64,000 nucleotides of DNA from Pseudonocardia sp. DSM 110487 (GTDB lineage: Bacteria; Actinomycetota; Actinomycetes; Mycobacteriales; Pseudonocardiaceae), in assembly GCF_019468565.1 (NCBI RefSeq), contig NZ_CP080521.1:8184001-8248000 (forward strand), in the 5' to 3' direction. The notes beneath the pieces are model-generated. The model searched no databases. It was not told the origin of the DNA and saw nothing but the letters and a program-made list of their open reading frames with translations. Positions 51,500 through 59,275 of this stretch are shown here, piece by piece. Each line of letters starts with the position of its first letter. Position 1 is the first letter of the stretch. The translations under genes were made by a program, and so were the position numbers.

Positions 51500-51909
51500 G
51501 CGGGACGTTGCGGTCGGGCCAACTGGCCGAGACCGCAGGGGTGAACGTGCAGACGCTGCGCTACTACGAGCGCCGCGGCCTGCTCCCCGAACCGCGGCGC
51601 AGCCTGGGCGGGCACCGCGAGTACGACCAGGAGGCCGTCACGGTGCTGCGCGTCATCCGCGGGCTGGCCCGGCTCGGGTTCACGCTCGCCGAGATCGCCG
51701 AGCTGATCGAGGTCGGCTCGCATCGCGGCCCACGGCCGGGGCTGCGCGCCGCGGCGACGGCCAAGCTGGCCGAGGTCGACGCGAAGATCGACCACCTGAC
51801 ACAGGTCCGCGCCGGCCTCACCGCCGTGCTCACCGCGGAGTGCAGCGACCTCACCGAGTGCTCGTGCAACCCGGCCTGCCCGATTCCCTTCGGGGAGATC
51901 AACGGCTAG
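51496..51909 (+). CDS. MerR-family regulator with cysteine-rich C-terminus
   Basis: 137 residues. The winged HTH covers ~5-70 (GQLAETAGVNVQTLRYYERRGLLPEPRRSLGGHREYDQEAV). A dimerisation coiled coil follows (KLAEVDAKIDHLTQVRAGL), then a tail with Cys at AECSDLTECSCNPACPIPF. The tail suits a thiophilic ligand (Hg, As, Cu and others). The start (GTG, 51496) overlaps the previous stop. It likely activates its own operon, perhaps also arsM. Confidence 0.88.
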   Translation: MSGTLRSGQLAETAGVNVQTLRYYERRGLLPEPRRSLGGHREYDQEAVTVLRVIRGLARLGFTLAEIAELIEVGSHRGPRPGLRAAATAKLAEVDAKIDHLTQVRAGLTAVLTAECSDLTECSCNPACPIPFGEING

Positions 51910-51920
51910 ATCGCCGGCTT

Positions 51921-52511
51921 TCAGCGCTGCGCTGCTCGGATGACGCCGTGGATGGCCTGCTCGATTCGGCTCGCCGCCTGGTCGGGGTCGGGCCGGCCGG
52001 CGTCGAGCCAGCTGATGACCGCCTCGATGGTGAGGGCGGGGATCAGCTGCGCCGCCCATTCCAGCCACGGCCCGTCGGGGATCTCCGCCCGCAGGTTCTT
52101 CCGCGCGACGTCGATGGACTGGCTGGTCATCTGGTCGACGAGCTCGCGGAACTCCGATTCGCGCGCTGTGTGGCGGAACAGGAGACGGAAGGCGTCGGGG
52201 TCGGCCGAGGCGGCGAGCAGGAGGTTCGGGATGGCCCGGTCGTCGAACTCGTCGCTGCCGACGCGCGCCTCCAGCCGATCGCCCGCCCGATCGAGGACAG
52301 CGCGGTACAGGTCGGCCTTCGAGTCGAAGTGCCGGTACAGCAGCACGCGAGTGATACCTGCCTCTGCCGCGACGTCGTCCAGCCCGGTGGCCGCGAACCC
52401 GGCGCGGGCGAACGCGCGGGTGGCGGCGTCGAGGATCTGCTCGCGCCGGTCCGCCCGGCGCAGCCTGCGCACCGGCGCGGCCTGCTCGGCCGCCGCTTGC
52501 CCTTCACCCAT
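51921..52511 (-). CDS. TetR-family regulator
   Basis: 196 residues. The HTH is ADRREQILDAATRAFARAGFAATGLDDVAAEAGITRVLLYRHFDSKADLY, and the helical domain reads DRLEARVGSDEFDDRAIPNLLLAASADPDAFRLLFRHT. The ATG at 52511 is consistent with the family length. Divergent to the P450 gene with 88 bp between; that gap has several palindromes. It likely represses the P450 until a ligand binds. Confidence 0.9.
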   Translation of the reverse strand: MGEGQAAAEQAAPVRRLRRADRREQILDAATRAFARAGFAATGLDDVAAEAGITRVLLYRHFDSKADLYRAVLDRAGDRLEARVGSDEFDDRAIPNLLLAASADPDAFRLLFRHTARESEFRELVDQMTSQSIDVARKNLRAEIPDGPWLEWAAQLIPALTIEAVISWLDAGRPDPDQAASRIEQAIHGVIRAAQR

Positions 52512-52525
52512 GGACACCACCTCTG

Positions 52526-52582
52526 CTTGTGTACGCCGAAGTACACAAGTATGTTGTTTACTTGCAAGTCTACAAACTGTAG
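52526..52582. promoter_or_regulatory. Palindrome cluster between tetR and the P450 gene
   Basis: Three inverted repeats stand in 57 bp: CTTGTGTAC-GCCGAA-GTACACAAG (52526-52549, perfect), ACTTGCAAGT (52560-52569) and CTACA-AAC-TGTAG (52570-52582). The stretch is AT-richer than its flanks. One or more should be TetR operators. Confidence 0.65.
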
Positions 52583-52599
52583 TGAACTTGGAGGTCGTG

Positions 52600-53775
52600 G
52601 TGACGAGTGCGGTCCAGCTGCCGTTCGAGCAGCCCTGTCCGTTCCAGGCCGCGCCGCTGCTGCGAGAGCTGCAGACGGCCGGGCCGGTGCACCGGATCCG
52701 CACGGCCGTCGGTGCCGAGGCGTGGTTGGTCACCGGATACGAGCACGTGCGCCGCCTGCTCGACGACGACCGGCTCGGGAGATCGCACCCGGAACCGGCC
52801 AACGCGGCACGTACCGGGGAGTCGGCGCTGTTCGGTGGGCCGTTGGGGGACTTCGAGACCGAGCACGCCGACCATGCGCGGATGCGATCGCTGATGCAGC
52901 CGCACTTCGCACCCAAGCGCATGCGCGCGCTGCGCCCGCGCGTCGAGGCGCTCACCGCCGGCTTGCTCGACGAGCTGGCCGAACACGGATCACCCGCGGA
53001 CCTGAACGAAGCGTTGGCGCTGCCGCTGCCGATCGCGGTGATCTGCGAGCTGCTCGGGGTGCCCTACGAGGACCGGGCACAGTTCCGGGCCTGGACCCAG
53101 GCGGCCGCCGACGTGCAGGACCGCGCGCGTTCGGAGAGGGGCCTCTACGACCTGTTCACCTACGGGCAGGAGCTGGTCGCACGCAAGCGCCGGGAGCCGG
53201 GCGACGACGTGATCTCGCGGCTGAGCACGGCGGAGGGGATCGGGGACGACGAGGCGGCGGGGATGGCGATGTCCCTGCTCTTCGCCGGGCACGAGACCAC
53301 GGTGGTGGCCATCGGCATGGGCGCGGTCCAGCTGCTGACCAACCCGGCACAGTGGCAGGCCCTGCTCGCCGATCCGACCCGGATCGGCCGTGCCGTGGAG
53401 GAGATCCTGCGCACCGAGGGCCTTGGCGGCGGCGGGATCCCCCGGTACGCCCGCAGCGACCTCGAGATCGCGGGCGTCAGCGTCCGCGCGGGCGAACTGG
53501 TGCTGCTCGACACGGGCGCCGCGAACCACGACGGCTCGGTCTTTCCCGATCCGGACCGGTTCGACGTCGGCCGCCACGACGCCGGTCACATGACGTTCGG
53601 CCACGGCGCCCACTACTGCATCGGAGCGCCGCTGGCCCGGCTCGAGCTGGAGGCCGCCTTCTCCCAGCTGATCCCGCGCTTCCCCACGATGCGCCTGGCC
53701 GTCCCGGTGGAGGAGCTCGTGCTGAACACCCGGACACTGACCGGCGGATTGCTCGGGATCCCGGTGACGTGGTGA
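52600..53775 (+). CDS. Cytochrome P450
   Basis: 391 residues. I-helix oxygen-binding motif AGHETTVVAIGMG, ExxR in VEEILRTEG, and the haem loop MTFGHGAHYCIGAPLARLELE with Cys340 as ligand. This is a soluble bacterial class I P450, needing a ferredoxin and reductase that are not nearby. GTG at 52600 has TTGGAGG five bases upstream. The substrate is unknown; similar proteins hydroxylate terpenoids, steroids or polyketides. Controlled probably by the divergent TetR. Confidence 0.92.
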   Translation: MTSAVQLPFEQPCPFQAAPLLRELQTAGPVHRIRTAVGAEAWLVTGYEHVRRLLDDDRLGRSHPEPANAARTGESALFGGPLGDFETEHADHARMRSLMQPHFAPKRMRALRPRVEALTAGLLDELAEHGSPADLNEALALPLPIAVICELLGVPYEDRAQFRAWTQAAADVQDRARSERGLYDLFTYGQELVARKRREPGDDVISRLSTAEGIGDDEAAGMAMSLLFAGHETTVVAIGMGAVQLLTNPAQWQALLADPTRIGRAVEEILRTEGLGGGGIPRYARSDLEIAGVSVRAGELVLLDTGAANHDGSVFPDPDRFDVGRHDAGHMTFGHGAHYCIGAPLARLELEAAFSQLIPRFPTMRLAVPVEELVLNTRTLTGGLLGIPVTW

Positions 53776-53825
53776 CTGGTGACGTGACGAGGGCCGAGTC
53801 GGGGGTGCGGCAACCGGTCTTCGCC

Positions 53826-54995
53826 TCAGACGGGTGTGCTGGTCAGCGGCGCGGTGACCTGCTGGGAGATCAGTCGAGCGGCGCGGTGCACGTCGTCGAT
53901 GGTCGTCCAGCGGCCAAGGGACAGCCGCAGCGCGGCGCTGGCGCGGTCGGCGGGCAGGCCCATGGCGAGCAGGACCTCGGACGGGGTGTCGACGCCTTCG
54001 TGGCATGCGGACCCGGTGGAGGCGGCGAGCTCGGGCAGGGCGGCGAGCAGGGCGCGGCCGTGGATGCCGTCGATGCTGACGTTCAGCGTGCCGGGTAGCC
54101 GCTGGGTGGGGTGGCCGTTGAGGTGGACCCGGTCGAGAAGGAGCCGCTGCAGCTCGTGGTGGAGCAGGTCCCGCAGTCCTGCCAGGCGATGCGTGCTGCC
54201 GGGGAGCTCGGCGGCGGCGAGGGCGGCGGCCTGGCCGAGGGCGGCGATGAACGCGACGTTCTCGGTGCCCGCTCTCAGCCCGTGCTCCTGCCCGCCGCCG
54301 TGGATGATCGGCTGCATCGGAACGCCGGTGCGGATGTAGAGGGCGCCGACGCCTTTGGGTGCGTACATCTTGTGCCCGACCACGGTCAGCAGGTCCACCC
54401 CGAGTTCGTCGACGTCGAGGGCGACCTTCCCGACGGCTTGAGCGGCGTCGGTGTGGAACACCGCACCATGAGCCCTGGCGATGGCGGAGAGCTGCGAGAT
54501 CGGCTGCAGTGTGCCGGTCTCGCTGTTGCCGTACGCGATCGACACCAGCGCGGTCGCGCCCGTGATTCCGGCCTGCAGGTCGGCGGGGTCGACGCGACCG
54601 AACTGGTCGACCGGGAGGTGGGTGACGACGAAGCCCTCGGCCTGCAGGCTGTGGCAGGCCTTGAGCACGGCGGGGTGCTCCGTGGGCAGGGTTATCACGG
54701 CGCGACGACCGGTGGGTGCGGCGAGGGCGGCGCCGCGGAGGGCGAGCGTGTCAGCTTCCGACCCGCCGCCGGTGAACACGATCTCCTGCGGCTGCGCGCC
54801 GAGCAGCTCGGCGAGCTGATCTCGGGCGCGTGCGACGGCGGCGCGTGGGGCGTCGGCGTAGTGGTGGCCACTGGAGGGGTTGCCGAAGTGCACAGCCAGG
54901 TAGGGCAGGGCAGCGTCGAGGACGGCCGGATCGACCGGTGTCGTGGCGTTGTAGTCCAGGAAGATCGGCCCATCGGCCAGGGCAGGGTGGGTCAT
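53826..54995 (-). CDS. Cysteine desulfurase (NifS/IscS-like)
   Basis: 389 residues, PLP-dependent class V fold. It shows IFLDYNATTPVDPAVLDAALPYL, FTGGGSEADTLALRGA, HTDAAQAVGKVALDVDELGVDLLTVVGHKMYAPKGVGALY (PLP Lys), and the active Cys in STGSACHEGVDTPSEVL. It takes sulfur from cysteine as an enzyme persulfide. The loop is of the IscS/NifS type and no scaffold gene is beside it. It is the last gene of the operon with MFS and MBL-rhodanese, which suggests a sulfane-sulfur role. Confidence 0.9.
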   Translation of the reverse strand: MTHPALADGPIFLDYNATTPVDPAVLDAALPYLAVHFGNPSSGHHYADAPRAAVARARDQLAELLGAQPQEIVFTGGGSEADTLALRGAALAAPTGRRAVITLPTEHPAVLKACHSLQAEGFVVTHLPVDQFGRVDPADLQAGITGATALVSIAYGNSETGTLQPISQLSAIARAHGAVFHTDAAQAVGKVALDVDELGVDLLTVVGHKMYAPKGVGALYIRTGVPMQPIIHGGGQEHGLRAGTENVAFIAALGQAAALAAAELPGSTHRLAGLRDLLHHELQRLLLDRVHLNGHPTQRLPGTLNVSIDGIHGRALLAALPELAASTGSACHEGVDTPSEVLLAMGLPADRASAALRLSLGRWTTIDDVHRAARLISQQVTAPLTSTPV

Positions 54996-55041
54996 CAGGC
55001 TCCTCGGAGGGTCGACGCCTGCCGGCTGGCCGATTGCGGTG

Positions 55042-56319
55042 TCACTGCAATCTCCCTCGGCTCGTCGCCCGGTCGGTGTGGGTTTCGTACATGCGCACCG
55101 CGACGGCGCCCCCGGACGCTGCGGTGAGCGCGGCGACGGCCCACACGGCGGCGGTGAGGCCGTACGCGTCGGCGATCAGCCCGGCGACGAGGGCACCGAC
55201 GACGAAGCCGCCGTCGCGCCACAGCCGGTAGACCCCGACCGCCCTGGCCCGCCATGCGGGATGGGCGACGTCGCCGACCGTGGCGAGCAGGGTGGGGTAG
55301 ACCAGTGCGGTGCCCGCCCCGAGCAGGACGACCGCCACTGCCCAGACGGAGAAGGAGTCGCCGATCGCGACGAGGGCGAGGGCGAAGGCCTGCAGGAGCT
55401 GCCCGATGACGATGAGCGGTTTGCGGCCGGTGCGGTCCGACAGCGCGCCGGTGACGAGCTGTCCGAATCCCCACACCGCCGGGTAAAGCGCCGCGAGCAC
55501 GCCGATCTGCGCGACCGGCAACCCGGCGCGGGCGAAGAGCAGCGGGAGCAGACCCCAGGCCACGCCGTCCATCAGGTTGTTGACCATGCCGGCATGGCTC
55601 GCAGCGGACAGCGCAGGCTCGCGGTAGCTGGTCTGGGCCAGTATCTCGCGGCTCGACAGGCCTGCGTGCAGGTGCGCGTGCCGCCCGTCCGCGCGTCCGA
55701 CGTGGTTGGCCGCCTCGAGGCGGGCGTGGTCGCGGGTCTCCCGCACGACGATCGTGGACAAGCCGAGCCCGAGCGCGGCGTAGGCGATCCCGAGGAAGAA
55801 GGGCTCGGGGCGCAGCCCGTGCCGGGCCGCGATGTAGCCCGTTGCCAGCGCGGTCGCCGCCACGGCGACGTACCCGGCGGCCTCGTTGAGGCCCATCGCC
55901 ATCCCACGCCGAGCCGGGCCGACGAGGTCGATCTTCATGACCACGGTGGTGGACCAGGTCAGGCCCTGGTTGAGCCCGAGCAGCACGTTGGCCGCGATCA
56001 CCCAGCCCCAGGTGGGCGCCCAGATCAGCAGCAGCGGGACGGGCAGCGCGATCAGCCAGCCGGCGACCAGCACCGGCTTGCGCCCGTAGCGGTCCGACAG
56101 CGCGCCCGCCGCGTAGTTCGCGACGGCCTTCGTGGCACCGAACGCCAGGATGAAGGTCAGCACACCCGTGTAGTGGGTGAGCCCGAACTCGGACTCCGCC
56201 AGCAGCGGCAGCACCGTCCGCTCCTGCCCGTACATGCCGCCGACGAGCGCGTTGACGGCCACGAGCAGCACGAACTGGGCGAGGTTCTCCCGAAGCCCCA
56301 GCCGAGCGGGCCCGTTCAC
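55042..56319 (-). CDS. MFS transporter of the sulfur operon
   Basis: 425 residues with 12 TM segments. Signature loops: GALSDRYGRKPVLVAGWLIALP (2-3), RGMAMGLNEAAGYVAVA, and GALSDRTGRKPLIVIGQLL (8-9). GTG start at 56319 overlaps the previous stop (GTGA). The operon partners are a persulfide dioxygenase-like protein and a cysteine desulfurase, so sulfite, thiosulfate or another sulfur compound is a reasonable cargo, but this is inferred. Confidence 0.85.
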   Translation of the reverse strand: MNGPARLGLRENLAQFVLLVAVNALVGGMYGQERTVLPLLAESEFGLTHYTGVLTFILAFGATKAVANYAAGALSDRYGRKPVLVAGWLIALPVPLLLIWAPTWGWVIAANVLLGLNQGLTWSTTVVMKIDLVGPARRGMAMGLNEAAGYVAVAATALATGYIAARHGLRPEPFFLGIAYAALGLGLSTIVVRETRDHARLEAANHVGRADGRHAHLHAGLSSREILAQTSYREPALSAASHAGMVNNLMDGVAWGLLPLLFARAGLPVAQIGVLAALYPAVWGFGQLVTGALSDRTGRKPLIVIGQLLQAFALALVAIGDSFSVWAVAVVLLGAGTALVYPTLLATVGDVAHPAWRARAVGVYRLWRDGGFVVGALVAGLIADAYGLTAAVWAVAALTAASGGAVAVRMYETHTDRATSRGRLQ

Positions 56320-57698
56320 GACCCCTTTTCCAGGGCCAGGCCGGTGGCATCGGCCCATTCACGCGGCCCGCCGCGCAACACCGCCAGGTCGTGGTGCCCT
56401 GCGCGTTCGAGCAGGCTGGCCGCGCCCGCGGCGCGTTCCCCGTGCCCGCACATCACCAGCGTCGGCGCGCCCGTCAGCTGCGGGGCGGTTCGAGGCAGTG
56501 CACCCAGCTCGACGTGCAGGGCGCCGGGCAGGTGCCCCGCGGTGAACTCGGCGTCCTGGCGGACGTCGAGCACCTGCCGGTACGCGTCGATCTCCCCGGG
56601 GTGCACCACCCGGGTGCTCGCGGTGGGCTGCCCGGCCCCGGTCCAGGTGTCCATGCCGCCGGCCAGCTCACCGACCAGCCGCTCGATGCCGATGTTCACC
56701 GCCTGCCAGACCAGCTCCGCACCGTCCTGATCGGCGTTGCGCACGACGACGATGGGCACGTCGGCCGGGACGAGCCAGCCCAGCCAGGTGGCGAACTGGG
56801 CGCGCAGCGGGATCGAGATCGCTCCCGGGATGTGGGCGCGGGCGTAGTCGGGCACCGGGCGGGCGTCGACCGCGACCGCCCCATCGGCGCGCAACTGCTG
56901 CACCGCCGCCACCGGCAGCGGGTCGAGCCGCCCGGTGGCAGGGTCGAGAACCGCCGGACCACGCCGGTTGATCTCGGCCAGCCGCCGGAAGTAGTGCGGG
57001 TAGCTGCCCAGCGAACCCAGCAGCCGATCGACGAAACGGTCCTCGTCGTCGATACCGAGCAGCGGGTTCGTGGCCAGTTCAGCGCCGATCGTCGACGTCC
57101 GTTCGACGCCGGGCGGCGCCGAGCAGAACGACCCCGCCCCGTGCGTCGGCCACACCGCCGTCTCCCCCGGCAGCCGCGAGAGCCGTCGCAGCGACGCGAA
57201 CTGCGCCCTGGCCAGCTCTTCGGCGCGCTCCGGTCCGAGCAGGTCGGTGCGCGCCGCCGATCCGACGATCAGCGACCCGCCGGTGAACACCCCGGCCGGG
57301 CGTGCACCATCGGCCAGCAGGAACGACAGGTGCTCATCGGTGTGACCGGGCGTCGACAGCGCGGTCAGCCTCAGCCCACCGACGTCGACCTCGTCCCCGT
57401 CGCCCAGCCCACGGTGCTCGAACCCTCGTCGCCCTGCGGCCGGGGCCAGCACGGTGGCGCCGTCGTCGTGCGCCAGCTGCACCGCACCGGAGAGGAAGTC
57501 CGCGTGCAGGTGGGTGTCGGCGACGAACCGGAGCCGCAGCCCGGCCTTCTCCGCCGCCGCGCGCACGCCGCGCAGATCCCGCGGCGGATCGACCACCAGA
57601 GCCGCACCGTCGCCGAGATCGACCAGGTAGCTGGAGTTGCCCAGACCTTCGTCGACGATCGCCGTCACACCGACGCCGGTCGCTGTGGTGTCGTTCAT
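56316..57698 (-). CDS. Metallo-beta-lactamase-rhodanese fusion (persulfide dioxygenase-like)
   Basis: 460 residues. The MBL domain (1-~250) has the metal motif VADTHLHADFLSGA, then STPGHTDEHLSFLL and WPTHGAGSF, close to ETHE1/persulfide dioxygenase. Two rhodanese domains follow. The first (~265-345) lacks a catalytic cysteine (VVVRNADQDG in its place). The second (~360-455) has Cys in TLVMCGHGERAAGA. Such proteins oxidise persulfide to sulfite and thiosulfate. The ATG at 57698 follows AGGAGG. It is divergent from an ArsR-rhodanese regulator. Confidence 0.9.
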   Translation of the reverse strand: MNDTTATGVGVTAIVDEGLGNSSYLVDLGDGAALVVDPPRDLRGVRAAAEKAGLRLRFVADTHLHADFLSGAVQLAHDDGATVLAPAAGRRGFEHRGLGDGDEVDVGGLRLTALSTPGHTDEHLSFLLADGARPAGVFTGGSLIVGSAARTDLLGPERAEELARAQFASLRRLSRLPGETAVWPTHGAGSFCSAPPGVERTSTIGAELATNPLLGIDDEDRFVDRLLGSLGSYPHYFRRLAEINRRGPAVLDPATGRLDPLPVAAVQQLRADGAVAVDARPVPDYARAHIPGAISIPLRAQFATWLGWLVPADVPIVVVRNADQDGAELVWQAVNIGIERLVGELAGGMDTWTGAGQPTASTRVVHPGEIDAYRQVLDVRQDAEFTAGHLPGALHVELGALPRTAPQLTGAPTLVMCGHGERAAGAASLLERAGHHDLAVLRGGPREWADATGLALEKGS

Positions 57699-57736
57699 GC
57701 CGCCTCCTGGCATCCCCGGTGACGCTCTTCTACACT

Positions 57737-57752
57737 GTTCCACGGAATATTG
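57737..57752. promoter_or_regulatory. Candidate operator between MBL-rhodanese and ArsR-rhodanese genes
   Basis: The sequence GTTCCACGGAATATT contains the inverted repeat TTCC-AC-GGAA. It lies in a 63-bp gap between divergent starts, where an ArsR-type repressor would act on both. Confidence 0.45.
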
Positions 57753-57761
57753 GAGGAGTCC

Positions 57762-58433
57762 ATGGGTGATGCGGGACGCAAGTCGGAGCTGTTCGAGCAG
57801 CTGGCCCGTGTGGGCAAGGCGCTGGGCAGCGGGAAGCGGCTCGAGCTGCTCGACCTGCTCGCCCAGGCGCCGCGCGGCGTGGCCGATCTCGCCGCGGCCG
57901 CGGGGCTGGGGCTGACCACCACATCGGCCCACCTGCAGACGTTGAAGCAGGCCGGCCTGGTGGCCACCAGCCGGGAGGGCACCACGATCCGCTACCGGCT
58001 CGCGGACGATGACGTGGCCGGCTTGTTCGCACAGCTGCGTTCCGTCGCCGCGGCGCGCCTGCCCGACGTGGAGGCGGCGCGGGTCCGGTACCTCGGGCTC
58101 GACGACGGGGAGGACACCGAACAGGTCGACCGTGAGGAGCTGCTGCGGCGCGTCGAGGCGGGCGAGGTCGTGGTACTGGACGTACGGCCCGGCGCGGAGT
58201 TCGCGGCCGGGCACATCCCCGGAGCGGTGTCGATCCCGATCGACGAGCTGCCCGACCGGCTGTCCGAACTGCCGGCCGATGTCGAGGTCGTCGCCTACTG
58301 CCGAGGCGCGTACTGCGTGCTCGCGCACGATGCCGTGCGCCTTCTGGGCGCCAACGGCCTGCGCGCGGTCCGCCTGTCGGAGGGGATGCTCGAATGGCGA
58401 CTCGCGGACCTGCCGGTCGCCGTGGCGTCGTAG
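57762..58433 (+). CDS. ArsR-family regulator fused to a rhodanese domain
   Basis: 223 residues. Winged HTH at ~10-85: VGKALGSGKRLELLDLLAQA, GLTTTSAHLQTLKQAGLVATSREGTTIRYRL. Rhodanese domain at ~120-220: VVVLDVRPGAEFAAGHIPGAVSIPIDEL and the cysteine loop VVAYCRGAYCVLAHDAV. The fusion suggests that sulfane sulfur is sensed on the rhodanese cysteine and modifies DNA binding. The ATG at 57762 follows GGAGGAG. It is divergent from the MBL-rhodanese operon. Confidence 0.9.
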   Translation: MGDAGRKSELFEQLARVGKALGSGKRLELLDLLAQAPRGVADLAAAAGLGLTTTSAHLQTLKQAGLVATSREGTTIRYRLADDDVAGLFAQLRSVAAARLPDVEAARVRYLGLDDGEDTEQVDREELLRRVEAGEVVVLDVRPGAEFAAGHIPGAVSIPIDELPDRLSELPADVEVVAYCRGAYCVLAHDAVRLLGANGLRAVRLSEGMLEWRLADLPVAVAS

Positions 58434-58519
58434 AGCCGGATGTCGAATCGGCGGCGGCCCCGAACGTCATCGGGATGGAGCCGCCGCGGCTCCACAGCCG
58501 AACGCTCGAGGGAGCAGCG

Positions 58520-58933
58520 ATGAACCCGACCATGAACGCGATCGACATCGTCGTGTCCGACCTGGACGCCACGATCGGCTTCTACCGGCATCTCGGACTG
58601 GAGTTCGCGATCGACCCGAACATGCCCGACCACGCGGCCTGCGATCTGCCGAGCGGGCTGCACCTGATGCTCGACACCGAGGAGCTGCGCGGCAAGACGC
58701 TGCCGAGCTGGAGCCGCCCCACCGGTGGGCCGCGCAACTTCCTCGCGTTCGAGTTCCCCGACCCCGCCGCGGTCGACGCGAAATACGCCGAGCTCACCGC
58801 CGCCGGCTACCGAGGCCTCCAGGAGCCGTGGGACGCGTTCTGGGGGATGCGTTACGCCACCGTCGCCGATCCCGACGGCAACGGTATCGACCTGTACGCC
58901 GGGCTGGCCACCGACCAGGAGGGGAACGCGTGA
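58520..58933 (+). CDS. VOC (glyoxalase-like) family protein
   Basis: 137 residues of the vicinal-oxygen-chelate fold, with two paired beta-alpha-beta units: NAIDIVVSDLDATIGFYRHLGLEF and FLAFEFPDPAAVDAKYAELTAAGYRG, then MRYATVADPDGNGIDLYAGL. The usual metal His/Glu set is incomplete, so it may be a binding protein. The stop overlaps the next gene (GTGA). It appears to form an operon with the YCII protein and the ECF factor. Confidence 0.85.
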   Translation: MNPTMNAIDIVVSDLDATIGFYRHLGLEFAIDPNMPDHAACDLPSGLHLMLDTEELRGKTLPSWSRPTGGPRNFLAFEFPDPAAVDAKYAELTAAGYRGLQEPWDAFWGMRYATVADPDGNGIDLYAGLATDQEGNA

Positions 58934-59271
58934 AGTACGTGCTGATGTTCGCCGAGACCGCGCAGTACGCAGAGGATCTCGCCGCGATGAGCGACCCGGA
59001 GCGCCAGGCGGCCTACGACGAGGTGGGGCGCTGGTTCGCCGACAACGCCGCGCGGATCACCCACCACGTCCACCTGCGGCCCCCGCACACCGCCACCACG
59101 ATGCGCAAGGTGGACGGCCACGCGGAGGTGACCGACGGGCCGTTCGTCGAGGGCAAGGAGATCGTCAGCGGGTTCGTCGAGGCCGAGGTGGCCGACCTGG
59201 ACGAGGCGCTGGCGATGGCCCGCTCGTGGCCCGGCTGCCCGATCATCGAGATCCGGCCCGCCGACGCATGA
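58930..59271 (+). CDS. YCII/DGPF-domain protein
   Basis: 113 residues. The family signature HAEVTDGPFVEGKEIVSGFVEAE is present, with KYVLMFAETAQYAEDLAAMS at the start and ARSWPGCPIIEIRPADA at the end. DGPF proteins are the common genomic partners of ECF42 sigma factors. The GTG start overlaps the VOC gene stop; the sigma gene begins 4 bp after its own stop. Its biochemical role is unknown. Confidence 0.9.
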   Translation: MKYVLMFAETAQYAEDLAAMSDPERQAAYDEVGRWFADNAARITHHVHLRPPHTATTMRKVDGHAEVTDGPFVEGKEIVSGFVEAEVADLDEALAMARSWPGCPIIEIRPADA

Positions 59272-59275
59272 GCGC

